From Bin87 sp963692995 (GTDB lineage: Bacteria > Chloroflexota > Dehalococcoidia > Lucifugimonadales > UBA3495), in the NCBI GenBank assembly GCA_963692995.1, contig OY843611.1, positions 1,364,001-1,428,000 on the forward strand: DNA of 64,000 nt, given 5' to 3'. A model generated the notes under the pieces. That model was not told the origin of the DNA. It was given only the letters and a program-made list of their open reading frames with translations, and made no database searches. This document shows positions 38,775 through 47,883 of this stretch, in pieces; the stretch's first letter is position 1; every line of letters starts with the position of its first letter. A program made the position numbers and the translations under genes.

Positions 38775-38810
38775 CTAAACTGCCGTCACGATCTAAACTG
38801 CCGTCACGAT
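38775..38810 (+). repeat. Perfect 18-bp tandem duplication in the SMP-30-like leader
   Basis: CTAAACTGCCGTCACGAT occurs twice with no gap, ending 17 bases before the start codon. Each copy contains TAAACT; the first is preceded by TGC, forming an extended -10-like element. Operator or duplicated promoter are both possible. Confidence 0.7.
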
Positions 38811-38827
38811 TTACGGGAGGCGCTCTG

Positions 38828-39760
38828 ATGTCCTGGAGTTTTGAACTGGTCGCCGGTCCCTACGGCGGCACTACGGAAGGCCCGGTTTGGGACGGCCAGG
38901 CAGTGCTGTTCACGCATATCCCGGCTTCCAAGATTTTGCGTTATGATCCCAAGACCGGCGAAGTGTCGGAGTACTTTAACGAAACCTTCAACACCAACGG
39001 TCTGTGTTTCGATGCCAATGGCAACCTTTACGGATGCCAGCAAGGCCGCCGCCGAATTGCTCGTTTTGACGCGACAACTAATACGGTGACGTCGATGCCG
39101 CATCTGTTGGATGGGAAGCGGCACAACAATCCCAACGACCTGGCAGTGGATAAATCGGGGCGCATCTGGTTCACTGATCCCTATTCCGGTATTGGCGGCA
39201 GTGGGCCTCAGGAATTGGACCATATGTCGGTGCTGCGCTTGGACCCCAAGGGAAATGACCAATGGGATTTGGTGCGAGCCACCACCGACATCAGCCGTCC
39301 GAACGGAATTTTAGTCAGCCGGGACCAGAAGACCGTGTACATCGCACAGAGCGATTACGGCGCGGACCGGCGCCGCGAACTCCGCGCGTATCCCATCAAT
39401 GACGACGGATCCCTTGGCGAATATCGCACCATGCACACCTTTGGCATCGACGGAGGCGCTGCGGATGGCGATATGCGCGGCCAAGGCAGTAGCGGGGTGC
39501 AGCGGGGCGTGGACGGCATGACATTTGACGACCAGGGGAATATCATCGTCTGCGCCGGCTGGGAGGCCGCCGGCCCGGGCCCGATCATCTATGTGTTCTC
39601 GCCGGAGGGTCGGGTTCTGGAAACCCATCCGATGCGTGTTGACCGACCCACCAACTGTTGCTTTGGCGACCCTGATCTGCGTTCATTGTACGTCACCACC
39701 GGCGGCGGCCACTTGTTCCGGGCACGGATCAACCGCACCGGTTGGATCATGTGGCCGTAA
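38828..39760 (+). CDS. SMP-30/gluconolactonase-like beta-propeller protein
   Basis: Predicted six-bladed propeller hydrolase of 310 residues. The metal-site residues of the family are recognisable: Glu in TTEGPVWD (about 15-22), Asn in NNPNDLAVD (about 99-107), the SRPNGILVS loop and Asp in RGVDGMTFDDQGNI. Family members open sugar lactones or act on organophosphates. No signal peptide, so cytoplasmic. GGGAGGCG precedes the ATG. Its place after the peptide/solute transporter and before a six-repeat propeller protein suggests processing of an imported compound, but this is inference. Confidence 0.85.
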   Translation: MSWSFELVAGPYGGTTEGPVWDGQAVLFTHIPASKILRYDPKTGEVSEYFNETFNTNGLCFDANGNLYGCQQGRRRIARFDATTNTVTSMPHLLDGKRHNNPNDLAVDKSGRIWFTDPYSGIGGSGPQELDHMSVLRLDPKGNDQWDLVRATTDISRPNGILVSRDQKTVYIAQSDYGADRRRELRAYPINDDGSLGEYRTMHTFGIDGGAADGDMRGQGSSGVQRGVDGMTFDDQGNIIVCAGWEAAGPGPIIYVFSPEGRVLETHPMRVDRPTNCCFGDPDLRSLYVTTGGGHLFRARINRTGWIMWP

Positions 39761-39845
39761 TGAACGGCAACACTTGACAAGCCACGACATTGCGCAAACA
39801 ATCTGCGGAAACCGCAACCGCTACCCAACTCAGGAGAAGAGGCAA

Positions 39846-40925
39846 ATGACCACCGCCACAGTCCACCACACCAACGTATATGTCGGTCTGGCCGGCGAGA
39901 GCGCTCTGATTATCGGCGCCGAAGGCACCCCGTTGGGCGAAGGGGGAATGTATCGACTTACCGATGGGCAATCGGAATGGACGTCCATTGAGAACGGTTT
40001 GCCCGAGAACCCGCAAGTCCGCGCTTTGCTGGCTCACCCTGACCATCCTGCGACGATTTTTGCTGGCACCCAGGACGGTGTGTATCGCACCGACGACAAG
40101 GGCGAAAACTGGCGCCGCACCGACACCCTCAGCGGAGACGTTTGGTCGCTGGCTGCCCATCCCAACGATTCCAGTGTGATGTTCGCCGGCTACGATGCGG
40201 GGCGGGTGTGTCGTTCTGACGACGGCGGCGATACGTGGCGGCAGTTGAACACCGAAGGGTTGGCGCATCCTCACATCACCATGAACCCCCACGAAATCTG
40301 CAAGCGCGTCATTGGCATCAGCATTGACCCGGCATATCCGGATGATGTGTACGGAGCCATTGAAGTTGGCGGGTTGATAGCCTCCCGAGACGGGGGCGAA
40401 ACTTGGTCCTGCATCACCGACGGACACTACACCCGCCTGGGACCGGTGGACTTGCACGGCGTGCAGGTTAACCCGACTCAGCCCGGATTAGTGTACATCA
40501 TCACCCAGTTGGCGATGTTCCGCAGCCGCGAACGCGGCAGCGATTGGGAGTTTGTGTCCATCGAAGAGATGTTCGAGGGCGGCAGCTACTGTCGGGATCT
40601 GATTGTTGACCCCAGCGATCCCAACCGGATGTACCTGGCCGCCGGAGCCGGCGGCGGCAGCGCGCCGGCTGGCACTATCGACGCGGGAGTCCTCGTCCGC
40701 TCCACCAATGCGGGCGAAACTTGGGAGCGCGTTGACCTTGGGGAAGTCGCTCCGGCGCGAATGTTCCAGATCGCAATCGACCGCAACGCCCCTCGCAACG
40801 TCTATTGCTGCGACCGGGACGGCCACGTCTATTGCAGCAACGACAGCGGCAATGAGTGGACCCGAACCGATATTCCGGTTGAAATGTCCCGGGGCCGCCA
40901 CGTCTATCCCATGGTCGCCGCCTGA
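39846..40925 (+). CDS. Asp-box (BNR) beta-propeller protein
   Basis: A 359-residue protein made of repeated Asp-box units: DDKGENW, DDGGDTW, RDGGETW, RERGSDW, TNAGETW and NDSGNEW, six in all. This pattern is seen in sialidases, Vps10/sortilin and HCF136-like propellers, and databases often label such proteins glycosyl hydrolase or sialidase without proof; no sialidase Arg triad was found. No signal peptide. The ATG at 39846 has AGGAGA upstream; the open frame reaching back to 39525 overlaps the SMP-30-like gene. Probably co-transcribed with it. Confidence 0.82.
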   Translation: MTTATVHHTNVYVGLAGESALIIGAEGTPLGEGGMYRLTDGQSEWTSIENGLPENPQVRALLAHPDHPATIFAGTQDGVYRTDDKGENWRRTDTLSGDVWSLAAHPNDSSVMFAGYDAGRVCRSDDGGDTWRQLNTEGLAHPHITMNPHEICKRVIGISIDPAYPDDVYGAIEVGGLIASRDGGETWSCITDGHYTRLGPVDLHGVQVNPTQPGLVYIITQLAMFRSRERGSDWEFVSIEEMFEGGSYCRDLIVDPSDPNRMYLAAGAGGGSAPAGTIDAGVLVRSTNAGETWERVDLGEVAPARMFQIAIDRNAPRNVYCCDRDGHVYCSNDSGNEWTRTDIPVEMSRGRHVYPMVAA

Positions 40926-40942
40926 TCGGGCTGTCCGGTTTT

Positions 40943-40970
40943 GCCGGGGCGAATTGCAATTCGCCCCGGC
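40943..40970. repeat. Perfect palindrome (GGGGCG-base family)
   Basis: Fully self-complementary 28-base sequence: GCCGGGGCGAATTG plus its exact complement, 17 bases after the Asp-box gene stop. No U-tract. Confidence 0.85.
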
Positions 40971-41008
40971 GCTGCGTTGCCTACAATCGTCCATCGGAGG
41001 AATCTACC

Positions 41009-41632
41009 TTGTTATCCAACCCGCTGTGGAGCGCAACCTTGCGAGTAGGGGAAGCGGACCTGGAATACATGGCTCTGGAGGCTGGCGATTTGCCGGAAGC
41101 CCTGCACGGCTATCAGTTGGCTCGTGAGGGGCCTTTGGACAACCAGGAAATGGCCGAAAACGGGTTCAAAGGCAACACGGCCGATCGGTTCCGCGGGGCC
41201 GGCCGGGTGGGCGGCTTCATGCGCGAATTCGTCCCCACATCAGATGTATCGCCCGCCAGTGGGGTCAATTTTGTGGGGGCCACCGTTGTGCATCTGTTTG
41301 AAAATCCTGATCAGGTTTCAGGGTGGATGTCCGACATCTTTGTGAAAGACTTTGAAGATAACGTTGGCGAAAGCGTCGGTTCCGGCCAGCAAATTGTTTC
41401 CGTCCAACGGTTGGAACCAGGCGGGTTTTACGACGAGGCGGTGGGGCTTTACGTGCTGCAAGGGGGCCCGGCTGGCCTGCTGTCGTCCACAGTGATCGAC
41501 TTTCGCGTGGGGCGTCTCCTTGGGGTGGCCTTCGTGGGGTCCATCGGTGAGCACGACCGCTCGGAACTCGCCACGGAGATGGCGCTGGCCCTGGAAAAGC
41601 GGATCGTTCAGGTGGCTCTGGGAGGACGTTAG
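41009..41632 (+). CDS. Protein of unknown function
   Basis: A 207-residue soluble protein I do not recognise. It has no signal peptide or membrane span and is acidic overall, with a FKGNTADRFRGAGRVGGFMREF segment after the first quarter and a C-terminal helix (ELATEMALALEKRIVQVAL). The TTG start at 41009 is supported by GGAGG 8-12 bases upstream. It follows the Asp-box gene on the same strand, beyond a palindrome, and may belong to the same catabolic locus. Confidence 0.6.
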   Translation: MLSNPLWSATLRVGEADLEYMALEAGDLPEALHGYQLAREGPLDNQEMAENGFKGNTADRFRGAGRVGGFMREFVPTSDVSPASGVNFVGATVVHLFENPDQVSGWMSDIFVKDFEDNVGESVGSGQQIVSVQRLEPGGFYDEAVGLYVLQGGPAGLLSSTVIDFRVGRLLGVAFVGSIGEHDRSELATEMALALEKRIVQVALGGR

Positions 41633-41688
41633 TTTGCCTCAACGAGCCAACGGGATTAGAAACCGTTATAGCAAAATTGCAATGAACG

Positions 41689-42516
41689 TTATGGCGCAGT
41701 CGATGTTTTCGGAAGGCCACCCATCATCGGTAGTGATGGGTCCACGAGTATTACCAGCAGCATCCCCCAACTTAGCAGGAAACCCACTGCTACCAGGGCC
41801 AGTTCCGGCACGCTGATTCTTAGCGATCCCAAGCGCATCCCCAGGCGGTGCCGCCAGAAGCGGTTGAGGTTGGTTTGGGCTTGCCACATGATCCAGGCCA
41901 GCAACGTGGCCTGGCCGACGCTGATGATCACATAGGTGGCTTGTTGCGATGAGGTTACGGTCGGTTCGGTCGGTATCATCAGCGATATCATGCCCAGCAG
42001 AATGACCCCGAAGTATATGAGCACCGTCCGCAGTGGGTTGAGTGTCGTCGGCACGCCCCGTTGTTCCATCAGCTCCTGGTAAACCCTGATGTGGGCGTGG
42101 AGGCGAAAAAACTGGTACACGGGCACCAGCAACGCCAGGGCGTGCATCACCGGGTAGGCCATTTCTCCAGTATGATCCCGGTATTGACGCCAGGTGAGAT
42201 ACATCCAATAGAAGATGTACAGACCGGAACTCAGCAGTGTGAGGGTGATAATCCGAGCTGGCGGGATGTAGTAGGGGAGCGCGTCGTCCGCCTGTTGCGT
42301 ATAGGGGGGTTCTGCGGCGGCTGGCCGGCGAGGAAATCCAATGCTCTGATCCAGCGGATGAACGGGCGGCGCCGGCCTGGCGGCATCGCTTCCCGGTTCC
42401 TCCCCGGGCGATTGACCGGCGCGCAGCTCTGCGCCGCATATCCCGCAGAATCGGTGCTCAGGGGTATGCCTGGAACCGCAGGTTGGACAGGTCAAAGCTT
42501 CTCCGGAGGTTGCCAT
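41689..42516 (-). CDS. Zinc-ribbon multi-pass membrane protein (DUF4234-like)
   Basis: A 275-residue membrane protein. It starts with a zinc ribbon, CPTCG (10-14) and CGIC (24-27), then a Pro/Ala-rich linker, and about five to six membrane segments from residue 85 on (IITLTLLSSGLYIFYWMYLTW is the first, characteristic of DUF4234 proteins). The role is unknown; zinc-ribbon membrane proteins of this kind are common in Gram-positive and Chloroflexota genomes. It lies downstream of the FAH-family gene on the same strand, with a palindrome between. Confidence 0.75.
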   Translation of the reverse strand: MATSGEALTCPTCGSRHTPEHRFCGICGAELRAGQSPGEEPGSDAARPAPPVHPLDQSIGFPRRPAAAEPPYTQQADDALPYYIPPARIITLTLLSSGLYIFYWMYLTWRQYRDHTGEMAYPVMHALALLVPVYQFFRLHAHIRVYQELMEQRGVPTTLNPLRTVLIYFGVILLGMISLMIPTEPTVTSSQQATYVIISVGQATLLAWIMWQAQTNLNRFWRHRLGMRLGSLRISVPELALVAVGFLLSWGMLLVILVDPSLPMMGGLPKTSTAP

Positions 42517-42546
42517 GATTTGAAAATGCCGAGGCCGGAATTGCGC

Positions 42547-42579
42547 GGGGGCGAACTCGTGCGATGCGGGTTCGCCCCC
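42547..42579. repeat. Intergenic hairpin (GGGGCG-base family)
   Basis: Perfect 10-bp stem GGGGGCGAAC / GTTCGCCCCC with a 13-base loop, 25 bases after the FAH-family stop (minus strand) and before the zinc-ribbon gene. Confidence 0.65.
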
Positions 42580-42604
42580 TGGTTCTTTCGACCATGCCCA
42601 GCGA

Positions 42605-43390
42605 TCAAGATTTGCCCCATACGACGGGATTGCTCAGCGTGCCGATGCCGTTGACCGTGATGTCACATACGTCGCCGTCCTTCATATTTTCGGTCGCGCC
42701 ATCGGTTCCCATCCATAGGATGTCGCCAGGCGTCAGCGTGAGGTATTTGCTCATGTCGCTGATGTACTCGCGCACACCGAAAATAGCGGTGTTGAGGTCG
42801 TATTCGCCTACCACGCGCTCGTTGACCTGGATGGTGACGTGCAACTCGTCCGGGTCTAGGCCGGTGGCGATCCACGGGCCCATGGGCTTGAAGGTGTCGG
42901 TGTTCTTCGCCCGCCACATGGTCCGATCGTTTCGCTGCCAATAGCGTTCGCTGACATCGTTCCCGATGGTATAGCCCAGCACATAGTCCAGCGCTTCGTC
43001 CTGGCTTACATTTCGGCATTCCTTGCCAATCACCACCACTACCTCGCCTTCATACTGTAGCTGCTCGGTAGCGTCAGCCGGGACCATGATCGGGTCACCT
43101 TGTCCGGTAAGCGCGTTCACTGCGCGATAACCCACATCGGCTTTTTGGGGGAGGTTGGGTTCTTCGCCGCGCATGCGGGCAGCCCAGGTAACATGCTCGG
43201 GGAAATTGATCCCGGCTGCGTAGAAGGTTGGTGGTATGACCGGAGGCAGCAGTTTTACTGAGCTCAACGCATACTTGTTGCCCGACTCCTGCAACCCATC
43301 AAAAAGCCCACCCTGAACCTCCAAGATGGTATCTCCTTCGACAATGCCGTGGACCTCGCGGTCCCCGGTGCGAAACCGGCAAATCAGCAT
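42605..43390 (-). CDS. Fumarylacetoacetate hydrolase-family protein
   Basis: FAH-fold enzyme of 261 residues, probably acting on a 2-keto acid or acylpyruvate in aromatic breakdown. Family marks include FYAAGINFPEH, the metal Glu pair in LQYEGEVVVVIG, the VLGYTIGNDVSERYWQ strand, PMGPWIAT and the LTPGDILWMGT motif. Typical members are 5-oxopent-3-ene-dioate decarboxylase, fumarylpyruvate hydrolase and oxaloacetate tautomerase. GGAGG precedes the ATG. No other pathway gene is adjacent. Confidence 0.88.
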   Translation of the reverse strand: MLICRFRTGDREVHGIVEGDTILEVQGGLFDGLQESGNKYALSSVKLLPPVIPPTFYAAGINFPEHVTWAARMRGEEPNLPQKADVGYRAVNALTGQGDPIMVPADATEQLQYEGEVVVVIGKECRNVSQDEALDYVLGYTIGNDVSERYWQRNDRTMWRAKNTDTFKPMGPWIATGLDPDELHVTIQVNERVVGEYDLNTAIFGVREYISDMSKYLTLTPGDILWMGTDGATENMKDGDVCDITVNGIGTLSNPVVWGKS

Positions 43391-43669
43391 GGCTCTCGCC
43401 TCCTGTGATCTAGTGCATCTGATCCAGTGCGTCGTGATCGTTATTCCGGCTCAATTCTGGCATCAACGTTGCACCGGGTCAAGCGATGAATGTTGGATTT
43501 ACGGAGGCCGCGACTTATTCAGCGTCGGGGAAGGATAGTGGCGGGTAGAAGCCGCCGCCTTCGATAGAAATTGATAGGTGATGTGGTAACATATCCGCAA
43601 CCACGCGGGTTGCCCGACGGCGCCCCGACGTCAGGTCAGTCAACCAATTACGGCAGGTGCCAGTACAGC

Positions 43670-44413
43670 ATGCAACAGCCCGAAACCACTCTGATTTATT
43701 GGGCGCCCAGCCGCGTGAGATTCAATCTCACGCTTATTCTCGCTGCCGCCGTAATCCTTTTCGGCCTCTATCAATTGTTCATGGACACTCGAAGCGGCGA
43801 CGATGCCCCAGCTGATACGGCGGCCCCGGTTGAATCGCAAGGCGAAGGCGAAACAGCGGCGTCCAGCCGCGCGGGAGGCAGTGGCGCGTGGTTGCTGATA
43901 TTGGTCGGTCTGGGTGTGGGCGCTTACTCGTGGCTTACGTCGCCGAGGCAGTATCGCGTATATTCGGATGCGCTAATCATCATGATGGGCACTCCGCGAC
44001 GGCGCACTATTCACTTCAGCGATATTCGAGAAGTGGCTAATGATCGCGGTTTCATGGGCGACCCGCTGCGTGTGTACACCGTCAACCGGAAACGCATCCC
44101 CTTGCAGGTTCGGGAACCGGAAGAGATGCACCGCTACCTGGAATCCGCCCTTGCGGACTTCCGGCGCGCGAACCCCCAATACGCCCCACCGCCGGAACCG
44201 GCTTCGGACGAGCCGCCGTCGGGCGTTGATGTCGGGGACGTTTCCGCCGCCGAACCCAGCAGGTCACCCGACACGGTGAGCGAGGCCACGTCCGACGATA
44301 CCGCTGACGCTCCGGTTTCACCTCCGCCAGGCCCGGCTCCGGATCGCAGTCCACGTTCTCGTCGCCGCAGTCTGCGGGACGACGCGCCAAGCGACGGGGA
44401 ACCGAGCGCGTAA
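43670..44413 (+). CDS. Membrane-anchored PH-like domain protein with acidic tail
   Basis: A 247-residue protein of unknown function. Two hydrophobic spans (about residues 17-39 and 66-86) are followed by a PH-like strand pattern (YRVYSDALIIMMGTPRRRTIHFSDIREV, then IPLQVREPEEMHRYLESAL) and a Pro/Ser/Asp-rich tail of about 80 residues. The domain layout resembles bacterial PH (YdbT/DUF304-like) proteins. ATG at 43670 is chosen because it begins just before the first span; an upstream TTG at 43571 is possible. Faces the FAH gene divergently. Confidence 0.65.
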   Translation: MQQPETTLIYWAPSRVRFNLTLILAAAVILFGLYQLFMDTRSGDDAPADTAAPVESQGEGETAASSRAGGSGAWLLILVGLGVGAYSWLTSPRQYRVYSDALIIMMGTPRRRTIHFSDIREVANDRGFMGDPLRVYTVNRKRIPLQVREPEEMHRYLESALADFRRANPQYAPPPEPASDEPPSGVDVGDVSAAEPSRSPDTVSEATSDDTADAPVSPPPGPAPDRSPRSRRRSLRDDAPSDGEPSA

Positions 44414-44513
44414 AACCCCGGTCGCTGCGCGCTTAGTCCCGCCGGAGCGTTCAGATGCGTCCGAAAAGTTCGCCCTGAAGATTCCCGTCGTCGCCCCATA
44501 CCGGGGTATCGCG

Positions 44514-44519
44514 TATAAT
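44514..44519 (+). promoter_or_regulatory. -10-like TATAAT before argD
   Basis: Perfect TATAAT 76 bases before argD; no clear -35. Confidence 0.35.
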
Positions 44520-44595
44520 GGTGGACGCGCCGGCCGGCCCGGTTGCCATCTGCCGAGCCACGTAAAGCGAAACACTCACAGGGAGCGGATTAGTC

Positions 44596-45786
44596 ATGCC
44601 CAGCAACGCTGAATATATCGCTATCGAGCAGAAATACTACGCACAAACCGTGCGGCGCCGGCCGGTGGTTATCGTGCGGGGCGAAGGCTCTCGAGTGTGG
44701 GACGCCGACGGCAAGGAGTATATCGACTTCGTGGCTGGCTGGGCCGTGGATAACCTGGGTCACTGTCCGCCGGTGGTGGTGGAAGCCATCGCCCAACAGG
44801 CGGCGACGCTGATTCAGACCTCAAACCAGTTCTACACGTTGCCTCAACTCGACATAGCCGAGATGTTGATCGAGAACTCGTGCATGGATCGAGTGTTTTT
44901 CTGCAATAGCGGGGCAGAAGCCGTGGAAGGCGCGCTTAAGCTCGCCCGTCGTTACGGCAAGCTGCACAAAAACGGCGCCTATGAGGTGATCACTGCTTTC
45001 AATTCCTTCCACGGGCGCACCATGAACGCGGTCGCCGCCACCGGTCAACCTCATTACCACGAGTTGTTCGAGCCTATTCCTGAAGGGTTCACCTACGTTG
45101 ATTTCAATGATGTGGAGGCGGTGATGAACGCCACCACTGACAACACCGTCGCAGTGATGGTGGAACCGGTGCAGGGCGAAGGAGGCGTCAACATCCCCGC
45201 TGACGACTACTTCCAGCGCCTGCGGGCCTGGTGCGACCAGAACGACATCCTGTTGATATTGGACGAAGTGCAGACCGGTATGGGCCGGCTCGGTAGCCTG
45301 TTCGGGCACCAGGAATACGACGTGGAGCCGGACGTGATGATACTGGCCAAGGGGCTGGGGTACGGTGTGCCCATTGGCGCATTCCTGTCCACGGAACGCG
45401 CCATGGCCCTCACCTACGGCGACCACGGCAGCACCTTCGGCGGCAACCCTCTCACCACCGCCGCCGCCGCCGCCGGCACGCGCTACCTGCTGGACAACGA
45501 CATTCTCGGCAACGTCAAACTCATGGAAGTGGCGCTGCGGGACCAACTCGACGGACTGAAAGACCGTTACGGATTCGTGGACGAAATCCGGTGCAAGGGC
45601 CTGATCGCCGCCGTGCAGTTTGACAGTGACATCATGCCTCAGGTGATGGACAGCGCTGAAGCGGCCGGCGTGCTGCTGAACGGCGTGCGCCCCAACGCGG
45701 TGCGCATCATGCCCGCGCTGAACATATCGGAAGACGAGATCGCAGAGGGCGTGAACCGCCTGAGCGAAGCGTTGGGCAACCTATAG
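44596..45786 (+). CDS. argD: Acetylornithine aminotransferase-like class III aminotransferase
   Basis: PLP-dependent transaminase of 396 residues. Motifs include FCNSGAEAVEGALKLARRY (PLP phosphate loop), HGRTMNAVAATG, EPVQGEGGVNIP, the LLILDEVQTGMGRLG strand with the PLP Asp, and the Schiff-base Lys in ILAKGLGYGVPIGAF. It would make N-acetylornithine in arginine synthesis. The call rests partly on its position convergent with argG; class III relatives such as 4-aminobutyrate or succinylornithine transaminases cannot be excluded. The downstream inverted repeat separates the two arginine genes. Confidence 0.82.
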   Translation: MPSNAEYIAIEQKYYAQTVRRRPVVIVRGEGSRVWDADGKEYIDFVAGWAVDNLGHCPPVVVEAIAQQAATLIQTSNQFYTLPQLDIAEMLIENSCMDRVFFCNSGAEAVEGALKLARRYGKLHKNGAYEVITAFNSFHGRTMNAVAATGQPHYHELFEPIPEGFTYVDFNDVEAVMNATTDNTVAVMVEPVQGEGGVNIPADDYFQRLRAWCDQNDILLILDEVQTGMGRLGSLFGHQEYDVEPDVMILAKGLGYGVPIGAFLSTERAMALTYGDHGSTFGGNPLTTAAAAAGTRYLLDNDILGNVKLMEVALRDQLDGLKDRYGFVDEIRCKGLIAAVQFDSDIMPQVMDSAEAAGVLLNGVRPNAVRIMPALNISEDEIAEGVNRLSEALGNL

Positions 45787-45808
45787 CGCAACTGAAGATT
45801 ACAACCAA

Positions 45809-45844
45809 ATGCCGGCGGCGTTCCAACCGGAACGCCGCCGGCAT
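45809..45844. terminator. Bidirectional terminator hairpin between argD and argG
   Basis: Perfect 16-bp stem (ATGCCGGCGGCGTTCC and its complement) with an AACC loop, between two convergent genes. No U-tract on the plus strand. Confidence 0.7.
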
Positions 45845-45883
45845 GATAATTCTTCAGGGGCGCTACGGCCCGAAACCTATTAT

Positions 45884-47077
45884 CTAGCCGTTCTCCTGCT
45901 GCCGCTGTTGCGTCCGCGCCGGGAGACCGAAGATATCGATGAAGCCCTTGGCTGCCGTGTGATCGAACTCGTCGGCGCGGTCGTAGGTAGCCAGGCCGTA
46001 GTTGTACAGCGGCCGGTCTGCGGCGCGGCCTACAACTATGCAAGATCCTTTGTGGAGGCGGACGCGGATGTTGCCCGATACGTGACGTTGCGTACTGTCC
46101 ACGTAGGCGTCCAGGTCGCGGCGGTGAGCGGTGTACCACAGGCCGTTATAGACTAACTCGGCGTATTCCTGGGCAACGCGTTCCTTGAAGCGGCTCTGCT
46201 CACGGGAGAGCGTCATGGTCTCCAAGGCGCGATGAGCCGAGTGCAACAGGATGGCAGCGGGTGATTCGTACACTTCCCGGCTTTTGATGCCCACCAGGCG
46301 GTTCTCCACGTGGTCGATCCGGCCGACGCCATGAGCGCCGGCCAGCGAGTTAAGGTGGCCGATCATTGCGATGCTGGCCATGGCTTCGCCGTCAACGGCG
46401 GTGGGGATGCCCTGATCGAAACGGATTTCCACATAAGCTGGCTGGTCGGGAGCATCAGCGGGGTTGACGGTCCACTCGTAAGCGTCCTCGGGCGGTTCGA
46501 TCCAGGGGTCTTCCAGCTCGCCGGCCTCGGCGCTGCGGCCCCAAAGGTTCTCGTCGGTGCTGTACTTGTTGTTGGATGGGGCGATGGGAAGATTGCGGTC
46601 CCGAGCGTAGAGCGCCTCATCCTCGCGATTCATGCCCCACTCTCGGATGGGGGCGATCAGCGCCACGCCGGGAGCCAGGGCGGACACTCCGACCTCGATG
46701 CGCACCTGGTCATTGCCCTTGCCGGTGCAACCATGAGCCACGGCGTCCGCGCCATGTTCCCTTGCGACATCGGCCAGGTATCTGGCGATGAGGGGCCGCC
46801 CCAAGGCGGTAGCAAGGGGATACTGGCCCTCATAGATGGCGCCGGCGCGGAGAGCGGGCCACAGGAACTCCTGAACTAGCGTCTCGCGACCGTCAACAGT
46901 CACCGCTTCGGAGGCTCCGACTGCGTAGGCGCGCTGACGTATGGCTTCCAAGTCCACCATGCCCAGGTCTATGGTGCAGGTGATGACGTCGGCGTCGTAG
47001 TTTTCCTGGAGCCACGGCACGGCGACGGACGTATCCAAGCCGCCTGAGTAGGCGAGGACAATTTTTTTAGTGGGCAT
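45884..47077 (-). CDS. argG: Argininosuccinate synthase
   Basis: Joins citrulline and aspartate with ATP in arginine synthesis. The 397 residues match the family. It starts with the ATP-binding LAYSGGLDTSVAVPWL (about 9-24), then VAHGCTGKGNDQVRIE, the YSTDENLWGRSAE motif and a conserved C-terminal TRDH-type region (NGLWYTAHRRDLDAYVDSTQ). AGGAG precedes the ATG. It faces argD 3' to 3'. Confidence 0.97.
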   Translation of the reverse strand: MPTKKIVLAYSGGLDTSVAVPWLQENYDADVITCTIDLGMVDLEAIRQRAYAVGASEAVTVDGRETLVQEFLWPALRAGAIYEGQYPLATALGRPLIARYLADVAREHGADAVAHGCTGKGNDQVRIEVGVSALAPGVALIAPIREWGMNREDEALYARDRNLPIAPSNNKYSTDENLWGRSAEAGELEDPWIEPPEDAYEWTVNPADAPDQPAYVEIRFDQGIPTAVDGEAMASIAMIGHLNSLAGAHGVGRIDHVENRLVGIKSREVYESPAAILLHSAHRALETMTLSREQSRFKERVAQEYAELVYNGLWYTAHRRDLDAYVDSTQRHVSGNIRVRLHKGSCIVVGRAADRPLYNYGLATYDRADEFDHTAAKGFIDIFGLPARTQQRQQENG

Positions 47078-47190
47078 CGGTTGGGGAATTCTCCTTTCTC
47101 TCGTAACTCGGAACGTTAATCACTGTACGTCGCGGGTTGAGGGTAAGCATGGGGTCGGCGGTGAACCTTGGGCGCGGCATGCCTGCTGGT

Positions 47191-47883
47191 TCACTGGGCT
47201 GGCGCGGTGCGTAGTTTGTTGACGTAGTTCACCAGAGCGAAAACCCCGGAGGCTTGCTTTACGGAAAACTCCGAACCCATCAATCCGCCCAGGCGGCTGA
47301 AGACGTCCAGTCGGATGCGTCGGCCATTGTTGACGATGGAGCGATCCCAGTGAGCCTTCACGCCATCGATGGTGGACATCGGAACCCGGGCCGAGTCGGA
47401 TGACACCGACTTCCCCAGGTAAACGAAGTCGCGGTCGGCCCACATCATCCCCCGGCGACACTGGAAAGGCCCCACCAATTCGGGGGTTTCCAGGGACGTT
47501 TCCCCGAGTTCCGTGGTTTCTTCATCGGTATAAATGTGGTGCAGGTGCGCCGTCAGGTTGATCATGCCCGAATACTGGAGTACGCCAAAACTGGCTCTCA
47601 CCAATCCTACCGGACCCTGGACCATCAGCTTGGTCTCGGCGCGGGTGGGGTTCTCTTTAAAAAAATCCCAGTCCGCGATGATGTCCGATACGTCGTGCAG
47701 CGGGAAGCGAAAGGACTGGCTGGTATCGATACCGGATTTGTGAAGACATCCATCTTCGATCCACACCAACCCGTCCAAGCAGGGAATTGGGGTGAACTGT
47801 TGGGGTGGGGGCGCCCGGCCGGCGCGTTTTTCTCCCGCATCATCGCCGCCGGATTCGTAGCGACCGCGCCGGAAAATCCTCAT
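47191..47883 (-). CDS. Unknown protein with two PH-like halves
   Basis: A 230-residue soluble protein with no recognised family. After a basic, low-complexity N-terminus (first ~30 residues), two similar halves are visible: GLVWIEDGCLHKSG...FRFPLHDVSDI and GMMWADRDFVYLGKS...ARVPMSTIDGV, each with the strand pattern of a PH-like domain, suggesting internal duplication. The second half ends with a long helix (SGVFALVNYVNKLR). AAGGGGGG precedes the ATG at 47883; the longer frame to 47943 has no such support. Upstream of argG's 5' end by position, but transcribed in the same direction towards it from far. Confidence 0.55.
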   Translation of the reverse strand: MRIFRRGRYESGGDDAGEKRAGRAPPPQQFTPIPCLDGLVWIEDGCLHKSGIDTSQSFRFPLHDVSDIIADWDFFKENPTRAETKLMVQGPVGLVRASFGVLQYSGMINLTAHLHHIYTDEETTELGETSLETPELVGPFQCRRGMMWADRDFVYLGKSVSSDSARVPMSTIDGVKAHWDRSIVNNGRRIRLDVFSRLGGLMGSEFSVKQASGVFALVNYVNKLRTAPAQ

